From Litomosoides sigmodontis (lineage: Eukaryota > Nematoda > Chromadorea > Rhabditida > Onchocercidae), in contig OY718804.1 in NCBI GenBank assembly GCA_963070105.1, forward strand, positions 5,479,317 through 5,543,316: a stretch of 64,000 bases of DNA. Direction: 5' to 3'. Positions within the stretch are counted from its first letter, which is position 1; the number at the start of each line of letters is the position of its first letter. The translations under genes were made by a program, and so were the position numbers. The notes below the pieces were generated by a model. The model did no database searches. It was not told where the DNA came from and saw only the letters and a program-made list of their open reading frames with translations. Positions 11,483 through 24,400 of this stretch are shown piece after piece.

Positions 11483-12740
11483 AATGATAAGTTGAAGTAG
11501 CATGAGTACACGTGGGACTTCTTTGTCTTTTTTGTTTCCTTGTTTTCAACGCCGGTTTTATTTTTGCTTTTTACAGCTGTTCTTTATCCCTTTATTGCTC
11601 TGCGTTTGTGAACGTTTGTGGATCTCCATGTGCGGAACGTACTGTTGTTTTGCTATTCATTCTCTTTGCATTCCATTGTTCCAACAGAAGACCATTACCG
11701 AATATTTTTTGATTTGAAATAATTTCAGTTTTACTCAATTTTTTTCATAGAAGTACTCAACTCAAAACGGTTAATTTTGTGGGTTCGCTAAAGACTGGCA
11801 GAGGAACATTCTCCTAATGGGGTGAAGGGATCCATAGTGTATTTCGGTTTAACAACGCTCCAGAAGCTTTTGCCATAAAAATTAACGTGTAACAGCGCTG
11901 TTACAGTGACTTCGATTTTTGGCTGTAGTTTTGTTTGTCGTTGACTTTCGAACTTTACATTGTGATGTTAAAGAAAAATATGGACTACTTTTAAGTTAGA
12001 AAAAGAAGGTCGCCTTACGGCTTTGATTTGTATATTCTCTTATGAGCTCAATTTACTTTTTATTGCACTGTTTCTTTATAGAAATAATATTCCATTTATA
12101 ATTTGGTGCTTTTGTATTGTTGCATCAGTTTTTTGTCGTTAGGACATAATGCGGGTGAAGGATGGACCTTTCAAAAATTTCTGTTTTTAAGTTAGAGATT
12201 CAGTTAATGAATACCCAAAGCATTGATGTACAAAAAATTTCATACTTTTTCAGGACATGATGTTAGTAATCTTAACAGAACTTATCGAGCGTCAGCTGAG
12301 CATGTTCAGCAGTTACGATTTCGTTTCATTTGTTAATGTTTATCAATTGTTTGGTGTTTAAATTTGTAATGTGAGAGTCGCTTGTTTTTTTGTTTCAGGA
12401 CATTTTACTTTTGGTTCCTGTCGATCGATGATGAATAACTTATTTTATAAAAGCGTATTATTTCAATTGAGTAAGTTCAGTGTTCGCATAGTAACAGCAC
12501 CCTTCATTTTAAGTGTTTCCGAACCTGATCTGTTGTGCATGTATTTCTTGTCCACTGTCCCTCTTCAATAAGATCATCCAATCAATATTATAGAAAAATA
12601 TCAACATCATCTTTATAAAGAAATTAGACTGTATTGTACGGTACAATGTACACGGCACACCAAGTTTGAAAGGTCATCACATACTTTTTCCATCTCCATA
12701 ATTGATAGTCGAGGTCTAAAAGCTGGAATCATCATCGTTG
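11483..12740. other. Convergent spacer between magu-2 and the serotonin receptor gene
   Basis: Holds the 3' UTRs of both genes. A short open stretch at 12254-12361 sits behind a good acceptor (TTTTTCAG) and could encode 35 residues, but it has no recognisable domain or partner exon. I see no RNA gene or repeat. Confidence 0.4.
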
Positions 12741-15700
12741 TTATCGGTGCTGCGGTTGTGATATCTTATAAAATAGTAATCGAACTAGGATACGCTTGAA
12801 AGCTGTTCGAAAATCATTTGAGAACACGGTGTAAATGATCGGATTAAGTGCTGAATTTAAGTAACCTGTAATTTGAACATGCATCACTCTACATAAATTA
12901 CCACTGATTATAATTAGAAGCTTCAATTTACTAATGGCTAACCTAACCAACTGGTAATCGACTCCAGTAATATTGGTATTTGGCAACGACATATCGGCCG
13001 ATATAAAGAAACAAGAAAAAATGGTGTCCAGCAGGCTACAAATGTCCCAGTAATAATAGCGAGCGTACGCCATGCTTTACGTTCACGTTTCATTTGCGCA
13101 TTCTCTTTCAAGCATCCTTTTCTCTTCCTCATGGGAGCATTCAGTTGTTTCGTTTGATTTTTACCATTCACTATAAGATTATCGGCGTAACACTCATTAA
13201 GTAAGTTTGATTCTATTTCTCTTTACTCTGTGCATGACTTCTTTATAAAGCAATACTTGATTACTGATTACAAAAATGATTATTAAGTCCTTTTTCTATA
13301 ACCTCTCTTGAATCTAGTCTATCATTTAAATCTATCCGATTTTACTGCTTGATATGTTTGCGTTGTTGTCTTATTTTTCAAATGCCAACGGTGTTTGTTT
13401 TTTTCTAATGAAACTGCTAGTTAGATAGATTTCAAGCTATTAAGGAATAAGAAAAGTGTATGAAGTTAGTTGTTGATCCGCACCAGTTTCAACAGTACCA
13501 CGTAGGAGTTGCTTATTAAGCGTTGAATTCATCGTGGTTGAGATCTTTTCACTTCCATCTGTCATGTCTGTGCTAATTTCCAGTTTCGACTGCAAAAGTT
13601 CAGAGCATTAAGCGATCATCAACATTAGGACAGTTTGCTTGTTTTGTTGTTGTAGAATTTATGCATCGCTTATCATTTCATTTCTTACTAAACCAAACAA
13701 GAAAAGTTAATGAATAACGAAAATGATAAGCAATAAAAGCAACTAATAATGTAACTAGTAATGAACAGTACTAATGATGTTAACAGTAATGATGTAAACA
13801 GTAACTACCGTTTACTCCATTATTACATATATTATTATCTAGCTATCATCGAAACGTGCAATATTTCCGCAATGGAAAATTAATTTAAAACTTTGACTTC
13901 AATAATAATGATGCACCACTCACTCACTTGTAGAAAATTTCCATGTTGATTTTGACACTTTTTATCACTATGCGAATAATTAATAATTTTTTCACGACGC
14001 TCACGTTCGCGTTTAAAACGACTTTTTGCTGCACGCATAATCTTGTAGTAAATAGATATGATAGCGCATAATGGTATGTAAAAAGCAGTTGCTGTACTAA
14101 ATATCTGTAACTGATTTACACTTTACTTAAATACTCTGGTGCAAACGGTTACATATATGCTAAAATTAAAACTGAATTCAAGTCTAACAGATGTGGTAGG
14201 ATTTAAATGATTTCTTTAACGCCTTATTTTCAGTCTAACAAAGCAGATATACTCTTCCAAAGCAGTTGAGAGAGAAGCTTTTGTGGATTTTTAGAAAATA
14301 AGGAAATGTTAATGGGTTGAATACAATTGACTAACTGCTTGTGCAAATCATTTCACAAGGTAATTTACATTGAACGAGAAGATTTGTTTCCCATTGGAAA
14401 GATTTTGCTAATATCTGTAGGAAGTGAGCTGCGCTTGCATTGTTTCCAATTAAATTAGCATCTCATATCAGTCATGCAAATCGCAGTGGAAGCAAGCCCA
14501 ACACTCAGGCAGGCAGGAAAAGACATCATTTTCACATCAAAGGGAAGAAAGGAATTATTTCACATCCATCACTTGCTGTCCAAATTTTCAAGAAAATTTT
14601 ATTTTGTTTCACTTCAAAAGTAATTGGCAACTCAAATGTTACTAACGCAATCCTTTTCTCTTTTTTCTAACAAAAAAATATCAATTAAAAAATTGCCATT
14701 GAGAGAAGGATATCATGAGGGATGAGGATCCATCATCATCATCCATTAGATGAAGTACCCTTCCATCTACCCTTTCAAATCTTTCGCATCTGTCATCTCC
14801 TTCTCCTCATCCGTTACTAAGATGAAACTTCCCTTTTCTTCGTCTAACTTAGCACTATACTCGTTCCTTTAGATCAAAAAACTATCTTTGATGTGTGAAA
14901 TCCCACAAATTTTACGCTTCGTCCATTTTATTCCCTCTCGCACAACACGAGTTAAACGGACGTGTAACTTTTACTATTTCATTTAATAAATTAAATGAAA
15001 TGTGCAACGAGAGAAAGGGAGAGAGAGAGGCAGAGGCAGAAAGGGTGAGCTCATAAATATGATATTTGCCTTCACAAGAAGTATGTTAGCGAAATTATTG
15101 TATTTTTATTTGTACCGATAAAACCTATAAGTAGGAAGTAGAAGAGAACTCTCGGTGAAAGGAATACTGATAACCTACCTGATAGCTTATTTGCTGACTA
15201 ATAAGGCATACGTGTTGCTCCATCACCCGTCGATAAAAATCATTATCTTTCCAGCCAAACATCGGAGCTAATGAAATGAGTAATGATAGGAACCAAATAA
15301 TGCCTAACATGACAAAGATACGATGTGGCGCTCGATTCTGTACGTAGGACACGTCCGTAATACTCCAATAGCGATCTAATGCTGGAAAACGATTCACATC
15401 GAACTTTAGCTTTCCATTCATTCATACTCTACAACGGTGGAAGGCTAAGAAATACCTATTGCTACCAAATGGAGAATTGAACTTGTACAGACCAATACAT
15501 CAACACTAATCCAGAAATCACATAATTCCACGCCAAATGTCCACGCACGTGTTACTGTTGACCAGGCACCAAGTGGTGTCACTATTAAACCTACCTGAAA
15601 ATGAAAACTGAGAAGTGTAAGTTAGTCACTACTGGCAACTAATATTGTAAGTATTGTAAGAGTTGGCAGTGATCCATGATGAAATGAAACTGGTGAAGGA

Positions 15701-17406
15701 TGCTTGATAATAACTTCTCCTTTTTATGCAAATATTCGATTTCTTCCAAAAAATAAGCAGATTGAAATTTTAATGTAAAAGTAGGTAGTACTTACGATTG
15801 TTTTTCTCTAAATTCAAACTAACCAATAGGTCGGCTATAGCGAGAGAAAATATCAGGTGATATTGCGGTCGACTTTTGAGATCACGCTCGATGAGAATTG
15901 CAACAATAACAAACAAATTGCCGATGATACATGCGATGATAAGAACGGCTAAAAGTGCTCCGATAGTTGCCATCTAAAATTTTTTTGCTAATTTCATTCA
16001 TTTCAATCTCGATTTTCCGTTTAATCCAAAATGGTCGTCACATTGGACTTATCTCTTTTTATATATTTATATAATTTAATTTGTTCGGAATTTGCAAAAT
16101 ATCTTTTAATCGATCGTCTCTCTCCTCGTTTTTTATCCATTCATTTGATTATTATTAATGAGAAATAATAAGAGGGGACAGGCCTAATTTAGCAGCGAAA
16201 CATAAATTCATCCATCGATGAGACAATGTCCTGTTGAAAATTAAATTAATTAAACCCCTACAACACTTTCCTTTATAAAAAATTTTTATTAGCAAACAAA
16301 GTACAAAGCCTTAGCGAAGCGGTAGATCGATCGTTAACTTTTTTTTTTCGAACAAATTGACATTAAATGTGCTTTGCCTTATGTCTTTGCTCATTTGAAG
16401 AAACGAAATGATTTTCTCATGAAGCTTTTTTGGATAAAAATTAATACTGAAAGGAAGGAGAAAAAAAGGGAAGCAAAAGATCTGTGTGGAAAAGTTCGCA
16501 GAAGTTTGTTAATAGGTGAAAATTAACACTGATTGCAAGCAAACATGTGAAATTATCGACCTTTCTCATACAAATAAGTTAAGTGTAAAGTGCGAAAAAT
16601 TGAATTTAATTTTTTTACGAAATTTTTTCTTCAGATAACTGCAAAAGGCATTAAATGTGAGAACAGAAATCATTGTGCTAAATATTTTATCGTTGATAAT
16701 TACATTGCATGCAACCAACTAACTACAACTGCCACTTGTAGTTTCCATTGAACACAAGCTGAATTATTAATTAAACGTTTGAATTTCGCTCATCTTTCAC
16801 TGATGAACACATATTTGAAGGATATTTAATTTCGATGGCTTTAGATAGCATTCGGTGGTGCTTGGGTAGATCCTCATTGCTGACAGAGATAGATAGATGG
16901 TAGGTGCATTGAACGAGATGTACCGTACAACGCGTCACAGAGATTGTTGCAATTTCCAGCACTCTAACATTTTCATATTTCATTGAAACGTTTACTAATC
17001 AATTAAGTGCCAAAGAGAATGAATGAAGTGACATGGGAGAGGGAGAGAGAAAGAGAGACAGAGAGGGTTTATTTGTGACATTTTGGTTTCGTACATTAAG
17101 CATAAAAGCTGTCTTGGTGCGCTATTCAAGATACATCACATCACTTTGCTCGGTTTAATTGCTAAAGTAAGTATGCGTGGAATCGATAGATTCGGACGAC
17201 GTCGTTGAAAGGAAGCGGTAAACAAGTGGTGGAATGAGGGAGAAATGAAATTAGATGTGACGTACCTTCATCGCATCAGCCATGTCCGTTGTTTCCGTTC
17301 CTGAATTTGGCATTGTTGACATAATGGCTGACTGTGCAAATGCTTCTTGCAAGGCGGAAGGACCCACTGACGTTGTTGCATTGTTCCGTAACGAATCTGA
17401 TTCCAT
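12741..17406 (-). CDS. ser-4: 5-HT1-like serotonin receptor (rhodopsin-family GPCR)
   Basis: Eight exons in phase: 17266-17406, 15824-15973, 15456-15594, 15179-15381, 13928-14104, 13499-13589, 12943-13170 and 12741-12865, giving 417 residues. The extracellular N-terminus has an NAT glycosylation site, with TM1-TM2 at about 48-105. TM3 ends SILHLVAIALDRYWSITDV, containing the DRY motif. TM4 leads to the second extracellular loop (FGWKDNDF... CLISQQISYQ) with its disulfide Cys. TM5 is YIPLCAIISIYYKIM. A basic, partly Ser/Thr-rich third intracellular loop follows. TM6 is KAWRTLAIITGTFVACWTPF and TM7 is NSALNPIIYTVF. SILHLVAI, the GWKDxD loop and RTLAIITG match invertebrate 5-HT1 receptors, which couple to Gi/o. 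A dopamine- or octopamine-type ligand remains possible. Intron 1 is 1.3 kb. TM6 has CWTP where most aminergic receptors have CWLP. Confidence 0.85.
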
Positions 17407-19474
17407 CGTACGTTGAAGTGAAAATACGCGTGTTGTTCTTGTCGTTTGTTCACTCCGTCACATTACTTGTTACGTTAAAACAAAACTTTCTCATTTTTAA
17501 ATCGTTTATGAGAAAATAAAACAACAAACGTTTATCGTTTTTTTTCCTTCATTTAGGAAAATTTAATTTTAAAACAATTAATTGGATTAAAAAACACGAT
17601 CACTAATGATACGAAAAAATACTTGAAAGAATGGCTTTTTTAATATAATGTTAGGGCTAATATCATTCTGCTTGTCAAGCATTATTTCAATTTGGAGTAG
17701 AATGTTTTATGAGAAATTAAAACAACTGTAGTAAAATAATATAATGAATGAAATATACAAATTTCATACCATAATGATAATTAGCAACTGCAATAACAAC
17801 AACAACAACAACAATAATAGCTAAGCTGCAAAAACGAACATCGTTCATATTACGCATGCGTAAACATGAGTATTATAATACTGCGCGCGTAAAAAAGTAT
17901 AAACGTATGTAAATTCATGCGTTGTCCTACTTAACTAATCGTTTCTTACCAATAATATGATGGTTTTTTGAAATGAGTAAATTCTGTCATTTAATCCGTT
18001 TATTTTAAAGTCATAAGTCAAAACTGCTCCTCTAGCATGGTTGAAGATATTGTAATCAAACTTGTTATTGGTGATGTTCACTCGGTTATTATTATCATCA
18101 TATTAAATAAAATTAGTTCATTTAGTACAGTTGAACTTTCAAGTTTTGAAATTTCACTCGAAAGTTAAAAGCAATTAGCTTGCACGATATGATTAGAACC
18201 ACAATTTACTTCCTCTTTCGCTCTCTTTCTCCGGAAGAGCTGTTCTTCATTGTTTAATTATTAAGTGTTATGGCTGACAAAAGGGATTCAGAACGTAAAT
18301 TACGTCAGTTATGAACGGAAAAAAGAATTTTGCATTAGTGAAAAATCCATTTTGCATTGAATTTTGAGTGAAACTAATTTTTTGCACTCTTTTTTTGACA
18401 AAAATATAAAATTTTTCTTCGCTGCCATATGCTTTCCGAACAATTTCTGCATTTGTCGAAAAATTAATTCAGTATTTTTCCATTTGCATATATTTATCAG
18501 AAGAATTCACGGATGTTTTAGGGTTATTTTCTGAAAAAAAAGAGATTATTAAACAGACAATTCAACAGAACTCTAATTTAGATTTGAATCTATCACCTTT
18601 CTTTTTTATTTTAATAAGGAAGTAGGAATTTATTGAAGAAGCTGAAAAGACAAGTCTGATGTTCAAACAATCCAAAAGGTATGTCATGTATAAAAATCTG
18701 CCAGCTTTGTTTAATCCCAAAATTTTACGGTAAAAAAGCAAATTTAACCTCTCCTGCTACTTTTAGGAAATTAATTATCAATTAAGAAGACAAATTGCTG
18801 ATTTTAAGGAGAAAACGAACTTTACACTTCAATAGTTTTAAAACAACTTAAATGGCATTATTAGATTTCATTGTTGAAAAACAATCATTCCTGAGCTATT
18901 CTTCCTTAACGACCGATAAATTCAAGAATAGTGGTGGAAGTTAGAGATCGCCGAAGACGCCCATCAATACGTGAATTTTAACTATTACATCAGACGAATG
19001 AAATGAAATCGATTTCATCCAAAACACTGATTGTTTTCGGTGTCAATATGCTTGTTAGGACTAAAGTATGCAATTCCAAGTTGACAAAAAAGAAAAATAA
19101 GACATTCTTGAAGTGAAAAGATTAGTAGCAATCAATAAATTTCGTTTTCAAAAAGGAATTCATTAATGGGATGTGTTGTTGTTGTTGTTGTTGTTTGTTG
19201 TTGTTAGTTAGTTAAAGGTCCTAGCAGAGGAGAGAATCTTTTTTATTCACTCATTTTCCATCTCTCAATATGCACCAAAGAGTATCCTGAAATCCACTCA
19301 AGAGACGGGCACCTTCTCTGTCGCTCTTCTTTCCCACAAATAAACAGGAAGTCTTAATTATTCAAGTAAACAACGGAAGTGTTGCACACGTGTTTGGTAG
19401 GTAAGCATTCTAGTAGAAAGAGGGAAGAGACGTAATTTCAGCTTAATTAGAAAATGAAAGAAAAAAAACGACAG

Positions 19475-19532
19475 TTTCTTTCAAATTTAAAGCAGTTATC
19501 GCTTTTCTTTCAAATTTAAAATAGTTATCGCT
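19475..19532. repeat. Tandem duplication, 29-bp unit, two copies
   Basis: Units 19475-19503 and 19504-19532 begin TTTCTTTCAAATTTAAA and differ at two adjacent bases. Confidence 0.8.
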
Positions 19533-21449
19533 TTTTTTTTGATCAGAATGGAAGAAAAATTGAAACAATTAGAATGTTACGTCAACCTGTTGAGGTGAAG
19601 ATGATAAGTGCAACAGAGTGCCATCATGTAAGAGAGCAAATTCAAATCACACAAATCACTCAGACATAAATTTATTTCAAAGATTTTTTGCTTTTTCTTT
19701 GGTAGCAAAGAAAAAAAAATCATTCGAGCAAATGACAACAATATCATTCCATCGTAACTTTCACAACAACGTGTTAGACTAGTCTGAGAGTTGAAACTAA
19801 TTAGTTGAAGCTAAAAGTCAAATTAGTTAATTAGCGACTATGTAATTGTGCTTTTGCTTTGTATCATAAGTAATCTTATTCCTTTTCGATCAAATAATCC
19901 AATCTAATCTTTCTTCTATTACAATTACTTTTTAATTTCCTCCTCATCTCAATATCCTTAAATCCTTAAACAGTATTGTGTTAGACAGTGTGATTACTTA
20001 GAGAGATGATCGGTGGAACAGACTGTTGCACTTGTTACTTCTTTCACAGTCAGTTCTCATCTCCTCAGACGCACTTGAAAATCTCGGCTTATAACTGAAA
20101 TGAGCACTGAGCTTTTGACTAAATTTAATCCTTTCAAATTTCCATTACTCATCAAATAAATGACAGTCGGCTGCATCGTTGTTCATTGAATGCGAGTTGA
20201 TAACTTTCAAAGCTTAAAATTTTTTAATATAATTTTTTTTTGCAAAAATGAAAATGGAGCATCCGTTCAAATTTAAATCTACCCTAATCATTTTGCTAAA
20301 ATAAGCTATGCATTTGATAGCACACTTGATGAATGTTAGGACGCATACTAGAACAAACTTTCAATAAAAGATAGAAGTGGTACACGTTAACAAAGAGGGA
20401 CAAATATCCAAAATTACATTTAATCCTCCGGGAATTGCTGGCTTGTTAGAATGTCAAAATGTGAATTTGCATTTGCATAACGCTTAAAAACAATGGAATT
20501 TAAAAATTGTTTAGCTAAAATTACGCCTTTTCATCGGAGGACTGTTTCAAAGGCAGTAGAGACTTCGTCTCTCTTCGTCACTTTTCGACGTTTTAGTGAG
20601 CTGTTATCTGCCACACGTATCATAATTAAACCTAACATTTTCACTTCAGCAAATTTAAACATTTCAAATTTAAGGTATTTCGCAATAGGCGCATTATTTA
20701 TTTCGCATAGATCAACATCATTACATATTGAAAGTAAGAGGAGGAAGATTTTATGAAAAATGGGTGATTTATCTTCAATTCATCCTAAATGAGTGCTTGG
20801 TAATCTTTTTCGTTTTGTTCTTTTTGCTTAAAAAGCTATCACAAATTGTAAATTTTACACTGTTTGAATGAAATTCCTTCAAATAAAAAAATGTGTGGAA
20901 GAAAAGTAATTCATTGTCAGTGAAATATCTCGTTAAATTGGGTGCAACTAATGACGACACCTATTATGAGTAATTCTCACTCTAACGGAATTTCAGTAAG
21001 AGGAGAGAATATGAAAACGGATTTCAAATATTTGAAAATTATTTCTCAATCTAGCAATCTTGTAGGAACATGCTAATTTTCTTTTTGAACAAAATTAAAA
21101 TAATTAGAGAGTTGAAGGAATTTATTTTAAAATTCGACTGACTGCAACTGAATCGTAAATTTATAAAGTAATAATTAAAATATAATATTTGCAAACTTTC
21201 TAAAATTGGTTGTATTAAATGAAAAGTGAACGATATAATTTTAATTCAATAATTACTTATAGATTGATATGGTAATGTAGTTGTTCCTAAAAATAATAAA
21301 TCACTTTGTGAGCCTCAGCCTCAGTTACTTCAGGTCATTTTTCCTGCTACTTTCCTGTTGTACTTGCATAAGCAATTGAAGAAAGTACTGGTGGTGAGTC
21401 ATCAATTTATGGAACGGATTACAGCGGTGCATCATCCTAGTATAGAATT

Positions 21450-21485
21450 CTACAAAAATATCGTTCACTACAAAAATATCGTTCA
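21450..21485. repeat. Tandem duplication, 18-bp unit, two copies
   Basis: Two identical 18-bp units beginning CTACAAAAATATCG, at 21450-21467 and 21468-21485, in the non-coding region. Confidence 0.85.
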
Positions 21486-24400
21486 GAAAAATATAGTAAG
21501 AATTTCACGTCCAAAAGGTGGACCAAAATGAAGAAATCGCTGAAAAAAAGAATATTTTCAAAAAATTTTTGAAGAAAAATGAGAAAATAAGAGTTAAGTA
21601 TGAGAAGTAAAAGGATTGAAAAATGGTAGCGAAATAGAAAACGAAATCAAAAAGGACTTCATTAATTACTTATTTCATTAATTATTTATTTCGATTTCCA
21701 ATTTCTCTCTTTTTCTCTTTCTCTTTCTTCCATTAATACATATACCACAAACATAAAGTGGTGGTTGAATGGTTGGAATAGTGAGGAATGATTTTAAAAG
21801 CATCCTAAGACTGATCAATTTAAACTTTAGCTGTGAATTTAAAAGAGTGAAATTTCGCATTTCTGTGGAAGTTTGTTTAATTGGCTGGCCATAAATGATA
21901 TTAGGCCAACTTATCTAAGTGAAAGTATTCCTGAAGACAGGACGAAAGTAGGTTTATTTGGGCAAATGACTTAGTGAAAGTGAAACATATCGAATTGGAG
22001 ATTTTTAAACATTAATCGATTTGCAATCATTTGTTCCCTTTTCAAGTCTAATCTTTTCTCCCATTACAATAATTTCTCCCACTCACCTAAGCATTTTTTT
22101 ATAAGCCATTGAAAGTACCACAGTCAATCAGTTCCCGATATACATACAGGAGGAAATGGGTTAAGAAATTTTTGAAAGTCATAGAAATAATTAAAAGCTA
22201 CACCAGTGAGCATGTGGCAGCTTCTCTTCCGCATTATTCGACAACTTCCTGAAACACACTTCTGTTGAAGAAATTAGCTAACATTTATCAATTTCCATTC
22301 TCTCTCTTCCTGAATAAAATCTTCTAAGTCATACTTTTCTTCCCTGCACGTCAAAAATGTATGATATAGCTTTTGAGGAATTGAAAATAAAACCTAAACT
22401 CTTAAGTCTGCCTTCCTCCGGCAAATGCATAAAACATGATCATACAGCTAGCTTAATTTAGACTTTTGAAGAAATGCGAAACATTATGATGGGTTTTAAT
22501 TCTCTCTCACTTTCTTATTTCGATATTCTTCATAATCTTTAACATTAAATATGACGGTGAAAATGCTTAATAACTTCGTCAAATTACGGTAAAAAACATT
22601 AAAATTAAGTCATTCTCAAAGATTTTAATGGCTCATTTGATTACTAAGTAAAGTAAGTTTGAATATATGACTGACTATTTCATTCAACTCAATAAATTTA
22701 AACTATTGATTAGAGCATTTTGCATATTTTATAAAATTTTTCGCTGCAAATTAAATTTGATAATGACATTGTCTCATTACTTCGTCACAAAATGAAATGT
22801 CATGTCATGCGCAATTACAAGAGAAAGTGAAAAAATAGAAGAGGAAGGATTTAATCTTCTCATCCAATATGTCTGATATGCAAATTAATTGTGATAAAAT
22901 TGAACTTTGACACTTCTAATCACTATATCACACTTCCTTCCCCACCGAAGCAGTAGTACAGTATCAATAATTGGCCTGTTTTTTTTTTTTAAATGTATTC
23001 CCACAGAGAATGTAGTACAGTGAAGTTGGCTGTCACCGTAGTCGTGGTGACAGTGTAAGAAAGTGGTACGTACTACTTACGTCATGAGAATGATGCCGTG
23101 GAGCTACTTAGCAAATTACTTTCTTCGAAAGTTGTGACCTAACAGCGATTCACAACTGTGAATTATTGAACCAATGGTACGGTAGTGGATAGTTTCATCG
23201 GTAACCTAATCAAAGAAAGGATTGTATTACGAGTAATTGAAGTAACAAACAAAATTACTTTTTTTAAATAATGCGGAAAATTTTTAAAAAAGGAAAAATT
23301 TCGTTGTCACATTCAGTACTCATAGCCAATGCATTATTGAATCCTGAAAATAGAACAGGAATAATATGATTATTCAGGCTTCCCCTCATGCTCTTATAAA
23401 TGATTTGAATATCACAAAAAGGTATATTTCTCTATTTCAAGTTTTTTTTTTAAAAATCTTTCCACACAACGTGATTTTATATTTAATATTCGTACGTGTT
23501 AACATGTTGGAAATTAATAGTCTATTTGAACAGCTGCATGTTTTGATTCAAACCTTTATCAGATCAAACTGTCGATAATAGATTTAGCAAACGTTTACTT
23601 CCGTGCTCTCTGGCAAATAAATAAATTTTAGAAAATGAAGAAAAAATGAAACAAATTTAATTTGGTTGCTATTAACTAACAGTTTGTTAAAAGCACTTAG
23701 ACGAGGAGAAAAAGGAATTGTTTGGGAAAGAGAGGAGAGAAATTAAAAGGAATGAAGTGAATGAAGAGTGGACGATTGGTAATATTACAATTAAAAAAAT
23801 GCACGGGATAGATGTAGGAATTGAACTTTCCCGTCGCTTCACGCTCGGTCAGTAAGAGAGAGTGAATTTAAACTCACAACCTTTGAGTAATACAATTGAC
23901 AGATCCATCTACAGGCTAATCGACTTAACATAGAAATGCAGGGGGAATTAATGAGGGAAGAATGTGCCTTAATAAAGCATTCGTGCTGGAGGAGGCATAA
24001 CAGATCAAAAGGGAACTGAACCTCCTAGGCTTGAACATAAACATTGTGCTTATGCTAATCTCTTCTCCCTCACATAAATCATTAGCTCAAAATAAGACGC
24101 ATCCGAAGAAATCAAAACAAGAATGCGTAAAAAGCTGGAAAGTGAATGAAGCAACAATGAAGAATTAAATTTGAAAATTTCAATGTTCAAAATTAAATTC
24201 ATTAATGTAATTGTGGTGGCCTTCAATTAACCGAAAGAAATAAATTGTTTTTTGGCAAAAAAATGCTATCACACAAGAGCAAAAAAAAGAAATATGAGTG
24301 GAACGAACGGAGCATATGTAAAATTGCGGGCGATTATTTTTATAACAAAGCCTCAGTGAAGTGATGGGAAATGAAAAAAGTAAGCAGATCATTTACTCGG

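Noticed and set aside
12254..12361. Short open stretch (35 residues) behind a good acceptor, downstream of magu-2
   Set aside because: magu-2 already ends with a complete guanylate-kinase domain. No donor, phase partner or homology supports an extra exon.
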